Both the position numbers and the translations under genes were made by a program. Shown piece after piece: positions 45,431-55,250 of a stretch of DNA of 64,000 bases. Source of the stretch: Pseudogymnoascus destructans (Eukaryota; Ascomycota; Leotiomycetes; Thelebolales; Thelebolaceae); NCBI RefSeq assembly GCF_001641265.1, contig NW_020167541.1, positions 248,001 through 312,000 of the forward strand, written 5' to 3'. The stretch's first letter is position 1, and every line of letters begins with the position of its first letter. The notes under the pieces are model-generated. The model made no database searches and had not been told where the DNA came from. It saw only the letters and a program-made list of their open reading frames with translations.

Positions 45431-46389
45431 CTAACTATTGAAAATCCTCGAATACAACAACTCATGCCTCCCAATCCACAAATCCATAACCGGCACCGTC
45501 TGCCCCGCATCCTCCACCTTCCTCCCCCAATTCCCCCTAATCACCCTCTCAATCCCCCTCTGCACCTCTTGGCTCGCCAACGACTTCTGCGCCTGGTACG
45601 GCCCAAACACACTCGCTCTTACCGCTGCGGATAACAGAGCTTTGACGTGCGAGAGCATGTACACGTATGCCATCTCCCGCTCCCCAACCCCGGTGATCCG
45701 CGCGATGATCCCGAAGAGGGGAGCGAGGTGTGCGGAGGCGGGGGGGAGGTCGTCCGTACTTGCATTTGCCGACCTCAGCAAGACCGAGAACCCTTTCAAG
45801 ACCTTCAGAGTCCCCTCCGAGGCATTGTTGGATGGCGGAATCGCCGAACTAAACGCCCTATCCCAAATACTCAACATCGCCCTCCCCTGCGCAACACTCG
45901 CGCGCCGACCAACGGTACACATGGTGGCTGCATCCAGCGCGTCATCCAGCTCCAAAAGGCGTTCTGGATGGCGGTGCCCGGCGAGGACGAAGGGGAGGGT
46001 GGCGGAGGCGTGGGAGGAGAGGGAGAGGGTTAGGAAGGTTGCGAAGGAGTGGGGGCGGGTGTGCGAGAGGTAGGATTCAAGACCGGAGCTAAAGGCGAAG
46101 GAGCCGAGGGGGAGGGCGGAGTCGGCGAGGAGGAGGAGGAAATGGGAGGAGGTTGTCGGGTTGTAGACTATGGGGGATGGGTTAGCTTTTGGATGTGTGG
46201 GAGGAAAGGAGTGGGAGGAGAGATACCATCATTCGAGACGGCTGGTTGGGATGGGAGGGCACGTGGAGTTGCGTTGGTGACAGCGTTCAACCTCTCCTCC
46301 GCGTCTTGGAGTTTCCGTTTCAACTCCGCGATCTCATTTTCAATCAGCTGCGGCTGCACTGCCTCGGTCCTAACACTACTATCCGCCAT
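45431..46389 (-). CDS. ureF: Urease accessory protein UreF with N-terminal coiled coil
   Basis: UreF helps insert nickel into urease together with UreD and UreG. Exons 46389-46227 and 46167-45431 (59-base intron) give 299 residues. The UreF domain starts at FLLLLADSALPLGSFAFSSG and LESYLSHTRP and continues with ELDDALDAATMCTVGRRASV, HLAPLFGIIARITGV and AYVYMLSHVKALLSAAVR. Before it lies a 54-residue segment with a predicted coiled coil (IENEIAELKRKLQDAEERLN) that standard UreF lacks or has in other form. The ATG at 46389 is chosen because the upstream frame opens with TTG. Sense-strand composition is C-rich early and G-rich late. The start lies 256 bases from the PAN5 start, facing away. Confidence 0.88.
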
Positions 46390-46645
46390 GAATGCATTAG
46401 GTGAATCGAACAAATCGTTGTTATTTGCGTGATGTCGTCAGACTCCCATCCCACCCTTATCTTGATCCTTATCAGTGAAAGAAAGACCGGATTAAGCTAT
46501 GTGGGTCCCTGCGCGAACGTGGGGTACCTGGAGCTAACGGTTGCGGCCGCTAGTGTGCGTGGTTGACTTGACTAGTTGACAACGTGGGAGGTGCATCTCG
46601 ATTCACACCTAAGGTCATATCTGCGTTCAGAGGCGAACGGAGTGT

Positions 46646-47884
46646 ATGGCTCCTCGACAGGGCATTTGCGGATTACGGGCCCTATCCCGACTTGCGTGGC
46701 CGTCGGCAACTCTTACCCGGCCACTCGCCTCTCAGATGCCCTCCTCACCACGCCAAAGCTCTAGATCACCACACCACCGCCTCAACTCCTCTATCTCCAA
46801 TCCACCAAAACCAAACCAACAAATGCCCTCCCCCTCACCAACACCCCACATCCACATCCTCGGCCTCGGAAACCTCGCCAAACTCTTCGCGCACTCCCTC
46901 TCCCTCCTCCCCCACCCCCCCCAACTCACGCTCCTAACCCATCGCCCCTCCCTCCCTCCCTCCTCCCCCATCACCCTCGTCCTCACCCGGAATTCCACAC
47001 CCCTCCCATCCCCCCCCTTGGAACTCTCCCTCATCACACCCCAAGGGCCGGCAATCACACACCTCATCCTGACCACAAAATCGCCCTCCTCCGCCGCCGC
47101 TGTCGCCCCCCTCCTCCCGCGGCTGTCTGCCGATTCCACCATTCTATTTACCCAGAATGGGATTGGTGCCGTTGAAGAAGTCTCCTCTCTCTTCCCCGCT
47201 GATGCGCAACCAACATATCTCTCCGCCATAGTAACACACGGTGTTTTCTCAACCGGTCAATTCAGCGCCACGCACGCGGGGGTGGCGGATCTGAAGATCG
47301 GGCCCGTCTCGGGGCGCACCAGCGAACTTTCGACGTCGGCGCGGTGGCTGGTTGATACGATTTTATCATCTGAGGCATTGGCAGCGACAGAGGTGGGAGC
47401 GGATGAACTACTCCACGTCACTCTCGAGAAACTCGTCGCCAACGCCGTCATAAACCCCCTCACAGCCATCTTCCGCATCCCCAACGGCTCTGTCCTCTCC
47501 CCCTCCCTAACCCCCCTCCGCACCGCCCTCGCCTCCGAAACCAGTCTAGTCATCCTCTCCCACCTCTCAGCCCTCCACCCCGACTCCCCCCTCCCCCCCT
47601 CAAAAGCCGAGCGCTTCAGCGTCGCCAGGCTCGCGGCGATGGTGGAGGGAGTTTGTGAGGCGACGAGGGGGAATCGGAGTTCGATGTTGCAGGATGTTGA
47701 GGCGGGGCGGGGGACGGAGGTTGGTTATATTAATGGGTGGATTGTGGGGAGGGGAGAGGAGATGGGGGTGGGGGTTGGGGTTAATGCAGGGGTGATGGGA
47801 ATGGTTGAACGGGGGGAGGTGGTTAAGATTGAGGAGGTGGGGCGGTTGCTTGAGAGGATGAGGGAGGGTGTGGAGGGAAGGTAG
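46646..47884 (+). CDS. PAN5: 2-dehydropantoate 2-reductase (ketopantoate reductase)
   Basis: NADPH-dependent reduction of ketopantoate to pantoate, for pantothenate and CoA. A single exon gives 412 residues from 46646. The first ~60 residues are Arg/Ser/Pro-rich and could be a mitochondrial presequence; a second in-frame ATG at 46823 would give MPSPSPTPHIHILGLGN. Features are the dinucleotide loop ILGLGNLAKLFAHSL, the segment LILTTKSPSSAAAV with the conserved Lys, LFTQNGIGAVEEV, THGVFSTGQFSATHAG, and the C-terminal helix with LEKLVANAVINPLTAIFRI and GNRSSMLQDVEAGRGTEV. Composition switches from very C-rich to very G-rich near 47630. Confidence 0.9.
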   Translation: MAPRQGICGLRALSRLAWPSATLTRPLASQMPSSPRQSSRSPHHRLNSSISNPPKPNQQMPSPSPTPHIHILGLGNLAKLFAHSLSLLPHPPQLTLLTHRPSLPPSSPITLVLTRNSTPLPSPPLELSLITPQGPAITHLILTTKSPSSAAAVAPLLPRLSADSTILFTQNGIGAVEEVSSLFPADAQPTYLSAIVTHGVFSTGQFSATHAGVADLKIGPVSGRTSELSTSARWLVDTILSSEALAATEVGADELLHVTLEKLVANAVINPLTAIFRIPNGSVLSPSLTPLRTALASETSLVILSHLSALHPDSPLPPSKAERFSVARLAAMVEGVCEATRGNRSSMLQDVEAGRGTEVGYINGWIVGRGEEMGVGVGVNAGVMGMVERGEVVKIEEVGRLLERMREGVEGR

Positions 47885-48529
47885 TTGGGAATGGAACATG
47901 GACATACATAATCACATACATCATTCACATACACATCATAATCATAAAACACATACTATCAAATCACAACACACAAGATAATGATATAAGCGGGTAATTT
48001 CTGGTATTTCCACGTCTCCCCCCCACCCCACGGCTCCCCATGAGGGAGCCCCAGTGAAAAGGGGGAATCTATACACAGAATCGCGAGTTTAAGCTGAGTC
48101 CCAAATGGCCCTGACATCAAGTCCATTGACGGCGCCATTCCTTCCCTTCCCAATTTGCCTATTGCCTCTTCTTCAATCCCTCAGTCCTATTTACACTTCC
48201 ATCCATCCATATTTAATGTCCTCCCCTAATCCCTGCGCGCAACGGTTCGTCCATAATGTGTGTTAACTAAAAAATCTCAAAAAAGGCTAGGTCTCTGAAA
48301 ACAGCGTTTTTTTGGGGGTGTGGTTTTTGGTTGGGTTCGTTTTTTGAGTTGTTTGGTGGCGTTTTCAAAGAGTGATAAGTGAGATTTTTTGGGTGTTGAA
48401 ATATTCGTTACTTGTTGACGTCCGTCGTTGGGGTCTAAGGTTGTGTGTGTGTTGTTGTATGTATGGTTGAAACGTATAAGAATGGTAATATAAAAAAGGG
48501 TCGTCGTTCGGAAGGTAGAGAGAGCCAAA
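47885..48529. other. Convergent intergenic region
   Basis: The 3' flanks of PAN5 and the kinase gene. It contains repeated CATACA/CACATA runs near 47900-47950. No gene is supported. Confidence 0.45.
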
Positions 48530-50560
48530 CTACAATTGGAGGCCGGCGACACTGTCGCCCCAGCCCCCAACCCACTCGAGGTCTCCGAGGTTATCCTTGC
48601 AATAAACCTCCCTGGCAGTATGATCTACATTCTCTTGCTCCCCAGCAGGTGTGCGGTTATGATATACTGCCGTCGTTCGCGAAAAGATTGGTGTGTGATG
48701 AGTATCCTTGCGTAGCCAGGATGCATCCTTTGCCTTGTGCGCATTGCCGGTCGCCGCCGGCTTGTAATCCAAAACGCCTAGAGCTCCGAATCCGGAGCTC
48801 GCAGTTGTTGCTGATGATGCCATTCCTACAGATCGCTTACCGCGCCAAATCTCCGGGCCCTTCTCCGCGCTGTGTCCAGTGTATGCTCGGCGACGAGCAC
48901 CAAGTGCGGCCCATTTGTCCAGGGGGTTCGACTTGCGCTTGCATGGTGGAGAGTACAGCTCCGCTGAATTCTTGGCTGATGAATTCTGGAAGAAGAATCC
49001 ATCGTTGACATTGTCGCCATCGATATCGCTGATATTCTCTTGGTCGGACTCGACTTCGTTGACAGTTGGTTTGGTATTTACATCTGAAGAGCTCTTGGTT
49101 GAAAGTACAAGCTCCTCCTCGTCATCGCTGAACTGTGCAGCAGTCTCATCCTCTTCGAGCTTGATCTCGTCGTGGCTGAAGGTGCGAGCGTTCTGGGCCT
49201 GTCTGCTGAATTGATGATCCTGCTCTTCCTCTTCAAACTCCTCATCGTACATGTCGCTCCAGCTCTTGGAAACCATCTCCTTCTTGCCGAAGACAGAAGG
49301 CATAGCCTTTTGCTTCGTAACGTTGATTGGCAGAGAGCCAGAGATGGGTGCCAAGTAAGAGAACCTCTTCATCATGGGACGGCTGTTAGCCAATGAGAAA
49401 ACAGAGCCTCCAAGCGACGAGTTCATAGCAGATGCCATCGAAGAAGTCTGGGCGCCGATTGAAAACCAATCCTTGGTGCTTTCCTCGGACTTGGGGAACA
49501 GGTCCTCGGTGTAGCTCTCCGTGTCCGGGATGGACAGTTGGCGGATTGGCTCAGGTGGGCTGGCATGCAAGGCCTTCGCCCATGGGAAGGCGCTGGAGGG
49601 TTCGATCTGGGGCGTCTTGATGGTTGGTGTGCGGAGAGGCTCGCGGTTGGCACTGGCAATGGGCTTGCGAGAGATGGTGTGGTAGTCATCCTCGAGCTCG
49701 TCCGAGACGGTGAAGCTGACGACACGGTCGATGGCATCACGAGCGCCTTGGAGGGAACGCTTCTTGGGGTCCAAGCTCATGCAGTTAAGAATGACTTCGA
49801 AAGTGTCCTGGGACATGTCCGCGAAGACATCGAAGAGTGCTTGGTTGTCCCGTGAGAAGTCGAGGAAAAGTGGGTCGGCTTCAGTTGGTGTCGTAAAGGG
49901 GTTGCGAGAAAACAAAATGTTAAGCAAAATGATGCCGATGGCCCAGATATCGGCCTGAGCTGGCGAATATCCAGCGCCAGCTGAGTCATATTGTTCTGGG
50001 GCCATGTAGCGGTCACTACCAACAGTAGTCTCGTATGACCAAGTGTCCTTGGTTGCCAGCCCAAAGTCGCCAAGCTTCATGCTGCCATCTTTCATGAGAA
50101 AGATGTTCTCGGGCTTGATGTCACGGTGGTACATCCCCTTGGAATGGATGTATTCAACCGCATCGATTAACTGGATCATGAAATCCCGAACGTGCTCAGT
50201 TTCTAGTGGGCCGCAACCAGTGCGAATAGCTTCGTACAAATCGCCATTGGAGCAAAACTCTAGGACGAGGTAGACGTGGTTGTCCGTCTCGAAAGAATGA
50301 ATGAGATTGACAGTGTTCTTGTGATCGCCGAGAATGTTGTGGCAAGCCAGTTCCTCGGACTTCTCATCGATGGCAAAGCTGGACTGAACGTCTTTGGCGG
50401 CAGACTTCTTGGTGAGGCACTTGATGGCAACATTCTCGCCAGTGAGCATGTCGTTCGCCAGGAAAACCATGCCAAAAGAGCCATGGTTCAAAGGCGAGAC
50501 GGTCTGGAACCGGCCGTCGAGAACCAAGCCATCGTAGAAGTTATCTCTTAAGCAATCCAT
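48530..50560 (-). CDS. Ran1/Pat1-Vhs1/Sks1-type serine/threonine kinase
   Basis: A single exon of 676 residues. The kinase domain fills residues 15-290: VAIKCLTKK (ATP Lys), ELACHNILGDHKNTVNLIHS, YHRDIKPENIFLM (catalytic loop), KLGDFGLATKD (DFG) and SDRYMAPEQYD (APE). The glycine loop reads LNHGSFGMVF, so the first Gly of GxGxxG is replaced. The long C-terminal half is Ser-rich and acidic with no known domain. Relatives control the meiotic switch (Ran1/Pat1) or nutrient responses (Sks1, Vhs1, Ksp1). The exact pathway here is unknown. A gene-free region of several kilobases lies upstream. Confidence 0.9.
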   Translation of the reverse strand: MDCLRDNFYDGLVLDGRFQTVSPLNHGSFGMVFLANDMLTGENVAIKCLTKKSAAKDVQSSFAIDEKSEELACHNILGDHKNTVNLIHSFETDNHVYLVLEFCSNGDLYEAIRTGCGPLETEHVRDFMIQLIDAVEYIHSKGMYHRDIKPENIFLMKDGSMKLGDFGLATKDTWSYETTVGSDRYMAPEQYDSAGAGYSPAQADIWAIGIILLNILFSRNPFTTPTEADPLFLDFSRDNQALFDVFADMSQDTFEVILNCMSLDPKKRSLQGARDAIDRVVSFTVSDELEDDYHTISRKPIASANREPLRTPTIKTPQIEPSSAFPWAKALHASPPEPIRQLSIPDTESYTEDLFPKSEESTKDWFSIGAQTSSMASAMNSSLGGSVFSLANSRPMMKRFSYLAPISGSLPINVTKQKAMPSVFGKKEMVSKSWSDMYDEEFEEEEQDHQFSRQAQNARTFSHDEIKLEEDETAAQFSDDEEELVLSTKSSSDVNTKPTVNEVESDQENISDIDGDNVNDGFFFQNSSAKNSAELYSPPCKRKSNPLDKWAALGARRRAYTGHSAEKGPEIWRGKRSVGMASSATTASSGFGALGVLDYKPAATGNAHKAKDASWLRKDTHHTPIFSRTTAVYHNRTPAGEQENVDHTAREVYCKDNLGDLEWVGGWGDSVAGLQL

Positions 50561-53500
50561 TTTGTAGGTGGTAGCCGTCGAGGTATGAGAAGAAGGGATT
50601 GAGGATAGCGTCGATTAATTGAGAGGGGGTGGTTGATTGTAGTATACACCAAACGATTCGTAACGTATTAGCCTAACGAGGGCAATATGAATGTCGAATG
50701 CTTTTGTCTGTTGAAACAAGATGATGGATGGCAGTCTTATGCTGAATGTATGGCGGACAAGACGTAGTAATGTAAAGGATGGTGCTGAGAGTGATTGATA
50801 GTGTTGCTTAAGATAATAATGCTCCGTATAGTATTGAGAGGAAAAAAAGTTGAAACTCCGTATCGTATAGTGTCAGTGGCTCATGGGGTGGTATCGAATT
50901 GCTGGTAACAAAAGAGAAGTGATCGATTGATCGTAAACGGATGAAGGTCGACAGGTGGACGAGTGTCCGGAAAGGAAAAAAAATAATATATATCGTTATA
51001 ATGACATGAGAAATCGGATGAACTGCGAACGGGGTTCGACGAGTGATGGAAGTCTCGAAAAAAAGAGTTGTTTGGTTTGCTGGAGGATGTCGAATCCAAC
51101 AAAGAAGCAGTGGCGAACGGGAGTAGGTCAATCAACGGGGATGTTGGTTGTCCTTGGAGAATCGAAGGCCGCCGTGAATAGGTGTCTGGTAGATGGTGAT
51201 GGCGGAAGGTCACTGAGCTGGGGGGGTATGACTCGATCGATGGTGCGGTCGGCGAGATCGTTGGGAGAATGAGCCAGCAGGCTTTTATAAGGAGGCTGAT
51301 AGCAGAGCGGCAGTCATCAGCTGACGAAGTTGATTGTTAGAACAGGTAGTCGAAGATGTGACTCTTCGGCCGCCGTGTTCACGAACTTTTTCGACAACCT
51401 TGATGGTGGAGTACGCGTGGAGCCTCGGAGCAAGACGAAGCAAAACCGGAATTTATGCTGAACAGTTGCGGCTTTGAATTATCGAGCAGAGTGATGAAAG
51501 AGTTTCGATTGTTGTGACACAAAGGATGTCGAGGGTGATGTTTGTTGTTGTGTTGTTGATTCCTCGTTGGTGGTTTGTCTCAACAAGCGGTTGACGATTT
51601 GGGGGGGGGTTGAGGGTTCTAGGTGGCGATTGGGGATGCGTCGGAGGGTCGAGAGTGAGATTGGGGTGAAGAGAAGAGGAGAAAGAGGAGGATGGATGAG
51701 CAACTGCGTGCACGAAATCGAGCTGCGTCCAGTCCTATATGGAAGATGAAATGAAGTTGTGATGTGATGAGAGAAGGAAGAAGCAAGAGGAGGATGGTCG
51801 GATGGAGACGAAATGGGGTCAGTCATGGATGGGGATATCAGGGTGTACTTGACCTGAGGCCGGCGGCTGGGAGGTAATGGCAGCCTGAGGCAGGAATAAA
51901 TGCGGGAACGGTACAAAAAGGTGGGTATGGTGTGGGCAATGCTGGGAACTGCTGGCGGTCAAAGAAGCGTTAACGCAGGCTGAGCACTAGCGCGGTCGGA
52001 GGGTGGCACGGTGGCAAAAGGTGTACAGTAGAAGGTGCTGGAGCAACCGCCAATCTTCCATTTGCTGCAAGGGAGTACATGCCCCGCCCGTTTGATTGAG
52101 ATTGAGATGGCCGTAACCATACCAACCGTGTGAATATGAAGATGAACGGTTGGGGGTTTATGGACACGACCAAGACTCACCTCGACCTCAATCTCCACGA
52201 AGGTGCTACGGTGCTACGATACAGTACAAACATGAGGGGAAGATCTACAAGTACAATCGGCATCAATTCGTATAATGGATTCCAGAAGTAAACAAGCAAG
52301 GGATTGAAGGGAGGGAGAGTCTCTGATGATGATGAATGCATGTTCGGCATCATCGATGGGATAACTTTTACTCCTGCAGCAACCATACCTGAGACCTGCG
52401 GGAGATTGATCACAGGAGGTGTACACTTGGGGGTGTATGTATCCCCGTATCCCCAACGGTTGGTCCTGACCGTGTCCAGCACAACCAAACTACTGTACCA
52501 AATGTACCCACACGTGTCATGAACCATTTGGCTCAATGCACGTCCCCTCTGAGGTCTGGAGACCAATCGATGAGCCCTGATCAGCCACCTTGGCCCAGCA
52601 ACAACAGACACGACCCGTTGCCGCTTTCACAGTCCAGTAACCAAGTACTCTTCCAGCACCTTCTACACATAAATCTGCACTGACGGCTGGGGAACAGTAT
52701 ATCTCCATCAACTAGCCATATCTCTACCGAGTTTGGAATCTTCGGCGTCTTGAGCGAGCGGATTATTACGAATAGGCCGTTGTTCCAAACTTAGATGACG
52801 AATGTTGCGTAACCACACGAGGCGGATAGCCGGTTGCCCAGCGCGTCTAGATCAGGAGCGCAGGTCATCAGCCAACCGTTACCTGCGAACCGCCCTCCCT
52901 ACTCGCACTGTGAACCACGGAGTACTGTACGGAGTTACAGTACCTCTTACCACGCGTCTCCTGAATCGCCTCCCTTCTCCCTTCCCCTTCCCATTCAAAG
53001 TTCGCGGCGGGTAGGGGCCATCTAGAATGTGATCTATAAAATGTGGGGGAAAGCAACGCAACAATGCTTCCCATAGGCCATGGCATCATCGCTACTGAAA
53101 TAGGACAAGCCAGGCTGTTCAACCATGTACTGTAGCAGCAACCAGCATGGCAAGGACGGCAATTCGTGCTTGCATCGGTGGCTGATCGCTGATCCCCGCG
53201 GCGCCTCTGAACGGCAGGTCCGACACACTGGCGTGATCGTGTGCCATCATCACGACGGCTACATTGTCTCATAGTACGACGAGGGAAGTGCAAGTGCAAA
53301 ACGCTATACTGGTACAGTACTACGACTATACTGTACTATCGTATGTAGGGGCCGCGAATCCCGTGCTACGTCGTTGTTTCACTCTTCCATTGACGGGGGA
53401 AGCGTGCAATGGTACTTCCCTCCCCCGCAACGTTGGGTGAAAGACACAAAGTACCACGACGACTTTAGTCAGGCACTTGACCTTGCCCAGAAGCCGTTTC

Positions 53501-54180
53501 ATGAGTCCGCTTCCCCAACGATCAAACACATCAGATAGAGTAACTCGCATTAAGCATCACGACTTAAACTGGTCCAATGTTTCTCTGGTCCAATGTTTCT
53601 ATATCCCCTCATCCCCCTCACCTAATCTCAAACTCGAACTCCATAACCCCTTATCTCCAGACGGGACCAGAAGCTCCAACCTCCAACCAACCTCTTATCG
53701 CCATATCGGTATCGCGGGACCGACGACGGGGCAAAACCTGCTCAAGAGGCGAAATGCTGCTTCATACTTATGTAGTGCTTAGTCCCATCCTCGTTTCAAG
53801 TGTCCAAATAACCTTCAGCCCGGCACGCATGACGAACCAATAACTTCCCCGCGCAGTACACCACCACCTTCCCTCCGTCTCGACCAACCAACTCGTCCTT
53901 TGGGGCGGGCGAGGCCATGACCAGCTGTTTTAGCCAATTCTACCCGCCCTTGCTAACCGACCACTCGTTGAAGCCGCGCCAGTGCGGCTTCAACTCTCGC
54001 TGTTTCTCCTTCCCCATTTCCTCAAGGCATGGCTCAGCTTGGCCTGCTGAGACCGTTTCGAGGCCGTGAGCTGCATTCCAAATCGCACATGCCGTGCCAG
54101 CCGCTTCGACTGACGAGGCCTTGCTCTGCCGCTTAACTTAGCAAGCGCCAGGAAGCCTCGAAGGATTCAAGGGGCTACTT
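50561..54180. other. Long gene-free region upstream of the kinase
   Basis: No coding gene is supported over 3.6 kb. The first 1.3 kb (to about 51.9 kb) is pyrimidine-rich on the minus strand with TTC/TCT runs, as in long leaders of regulated fungal genes, and probably includes the kinase 5' UTR. Farther out there are scattered GTACGGAGT and TACAGTAC palindrome-like motifs (52920, 53310-53345). Open frames are short and unlike protein families. Confidence 0.5.
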
Positions 54181-54208
54181 ACTTACGTAACGTAAGTGAC
54201 GGTGGAAT

Positions 54209-55010
54209 GCGGGGGACTGGGTAACGCGGTGGATTTACCCCACCAACGTCAGATAATTGTAGATAACTCAACAATGAATCGTGAACACCTGGGTATTGCT
54301 GAACGTGAAACCTTACTAGCCCAAGCAGTATTAGATGTCAAATCTGGGAAGTACAAGAGCGCATATCACGCTGAGAAAGTGCTGGGGTTACCCAAGAGTT
54401 CCGTGACGCGTCGTGCCAACGGAGGTTTGACACGCTCTTAAGCCCGCTAGCAACAACAGAGTTTGTCAGGCGCACAAGAGGTGATACTTCTGAAGTGGAT
54501 TAAGAACCTAACAATCAGTGGTTGAGAAATCCAGTCGCACCGGTCACTCAATTTTGACGACGCGACGCCAAACTCACTTCCGCCCCAACCACGATTCTCC
54601 CTTGGTTACCACTAGGTACAGCGATTCATAAAACGGCATCCCCATCTGCAGGTTGTCCGTACGCATGGATGCGCACCGCAAATGAACTCCTTACAGCGAC
54701 AATTAATGATGGTGGTGTGCCATCAACACTGGTGCGGACATGCATCCAAAAACCCACAGTTGCGTCGGAGCAACTTCGAGCCACCAACCTGATGTTAACT
54801 GCGATTATGAAGCGACGTACAGTCCGTACGAAGGGTAAAAGGGTTGTATGGAAGGGTCATTTTCACATTACTACGCAAGAATTATGTGATGCGGTGATGG
54901 AGGCGGAAAAAGCGACACAAGACCTCACCAAAAAAAGGACAAGCGCACATCCATATTGAAGAAGGAGTTGCGTCGTCTTCAGAAATCCACCGCGTTACCC
55001 AGTCCCCCGC
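54209..55010 (+). mobile_element. Deletion derivative of a Fot1/pogo-like transposon with perfect inverted repeats
   Basis: The 28 bases at 54209-54236 are repeated exactly in inverted orientation at 54983-55010, and similarity continues outward for about 10 bases. Between them on the plus strand are transposase pieces. From 54274 there is an N-terminal psq-type helix-turn-helix (LLAQAVLDVKSGKYKSAYHA, VLGLPKSSVTRR), then an in-frame stop, then relics of the CENP-B-type HTH (near 54615, RFIKRHPHLQVVRTHG). The catalytic domain is missing, and the C-terminal tail (54835-54957, KGKRVVWKGHFHITTQEL) remains. The tail is related to that of the fossil at 14.8-15.7 kb, so both belong to one family. 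It is non-autonomous. Confidence 0.88.
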
Positions 55011-55183
55011 ATTACGTGGAGGTAAGTTCATGTACCGTACGGAGTACACATGCCCAACCGGGAAAATAGCATACATACTCCCTTTCCCACCCTTTCCCAC
55101 ATTCAAGCGTCGTTGCACAGCGGGCTCTGGACCCGCATGGCTGATGGATGCCGTTTACCAACCACCTCGCCGTGCAGCAACAT

Positions 55184-55250
55184 GGGGATTGGGGGATTGG
55201 GGGATTGGGGGATTGGGGGATTGGGGGGAATTGGGGGGATTGGGGGGCCA
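55184..55250. repeat. G-rich octamer microsatellite (ATTGGGGG)
   Basis: Seven or so copies of ATTGGGGG with G-length variation. Four or more runs of at least four G within 30 bases give G-quadruplex potential on the plus strand. Confidence 0.9.

Noticed and set aside
45438..46073. 211-codon open frame on the plus strand
   Set aside because: Antisense to UreF, opened by the biased composition of that gene.
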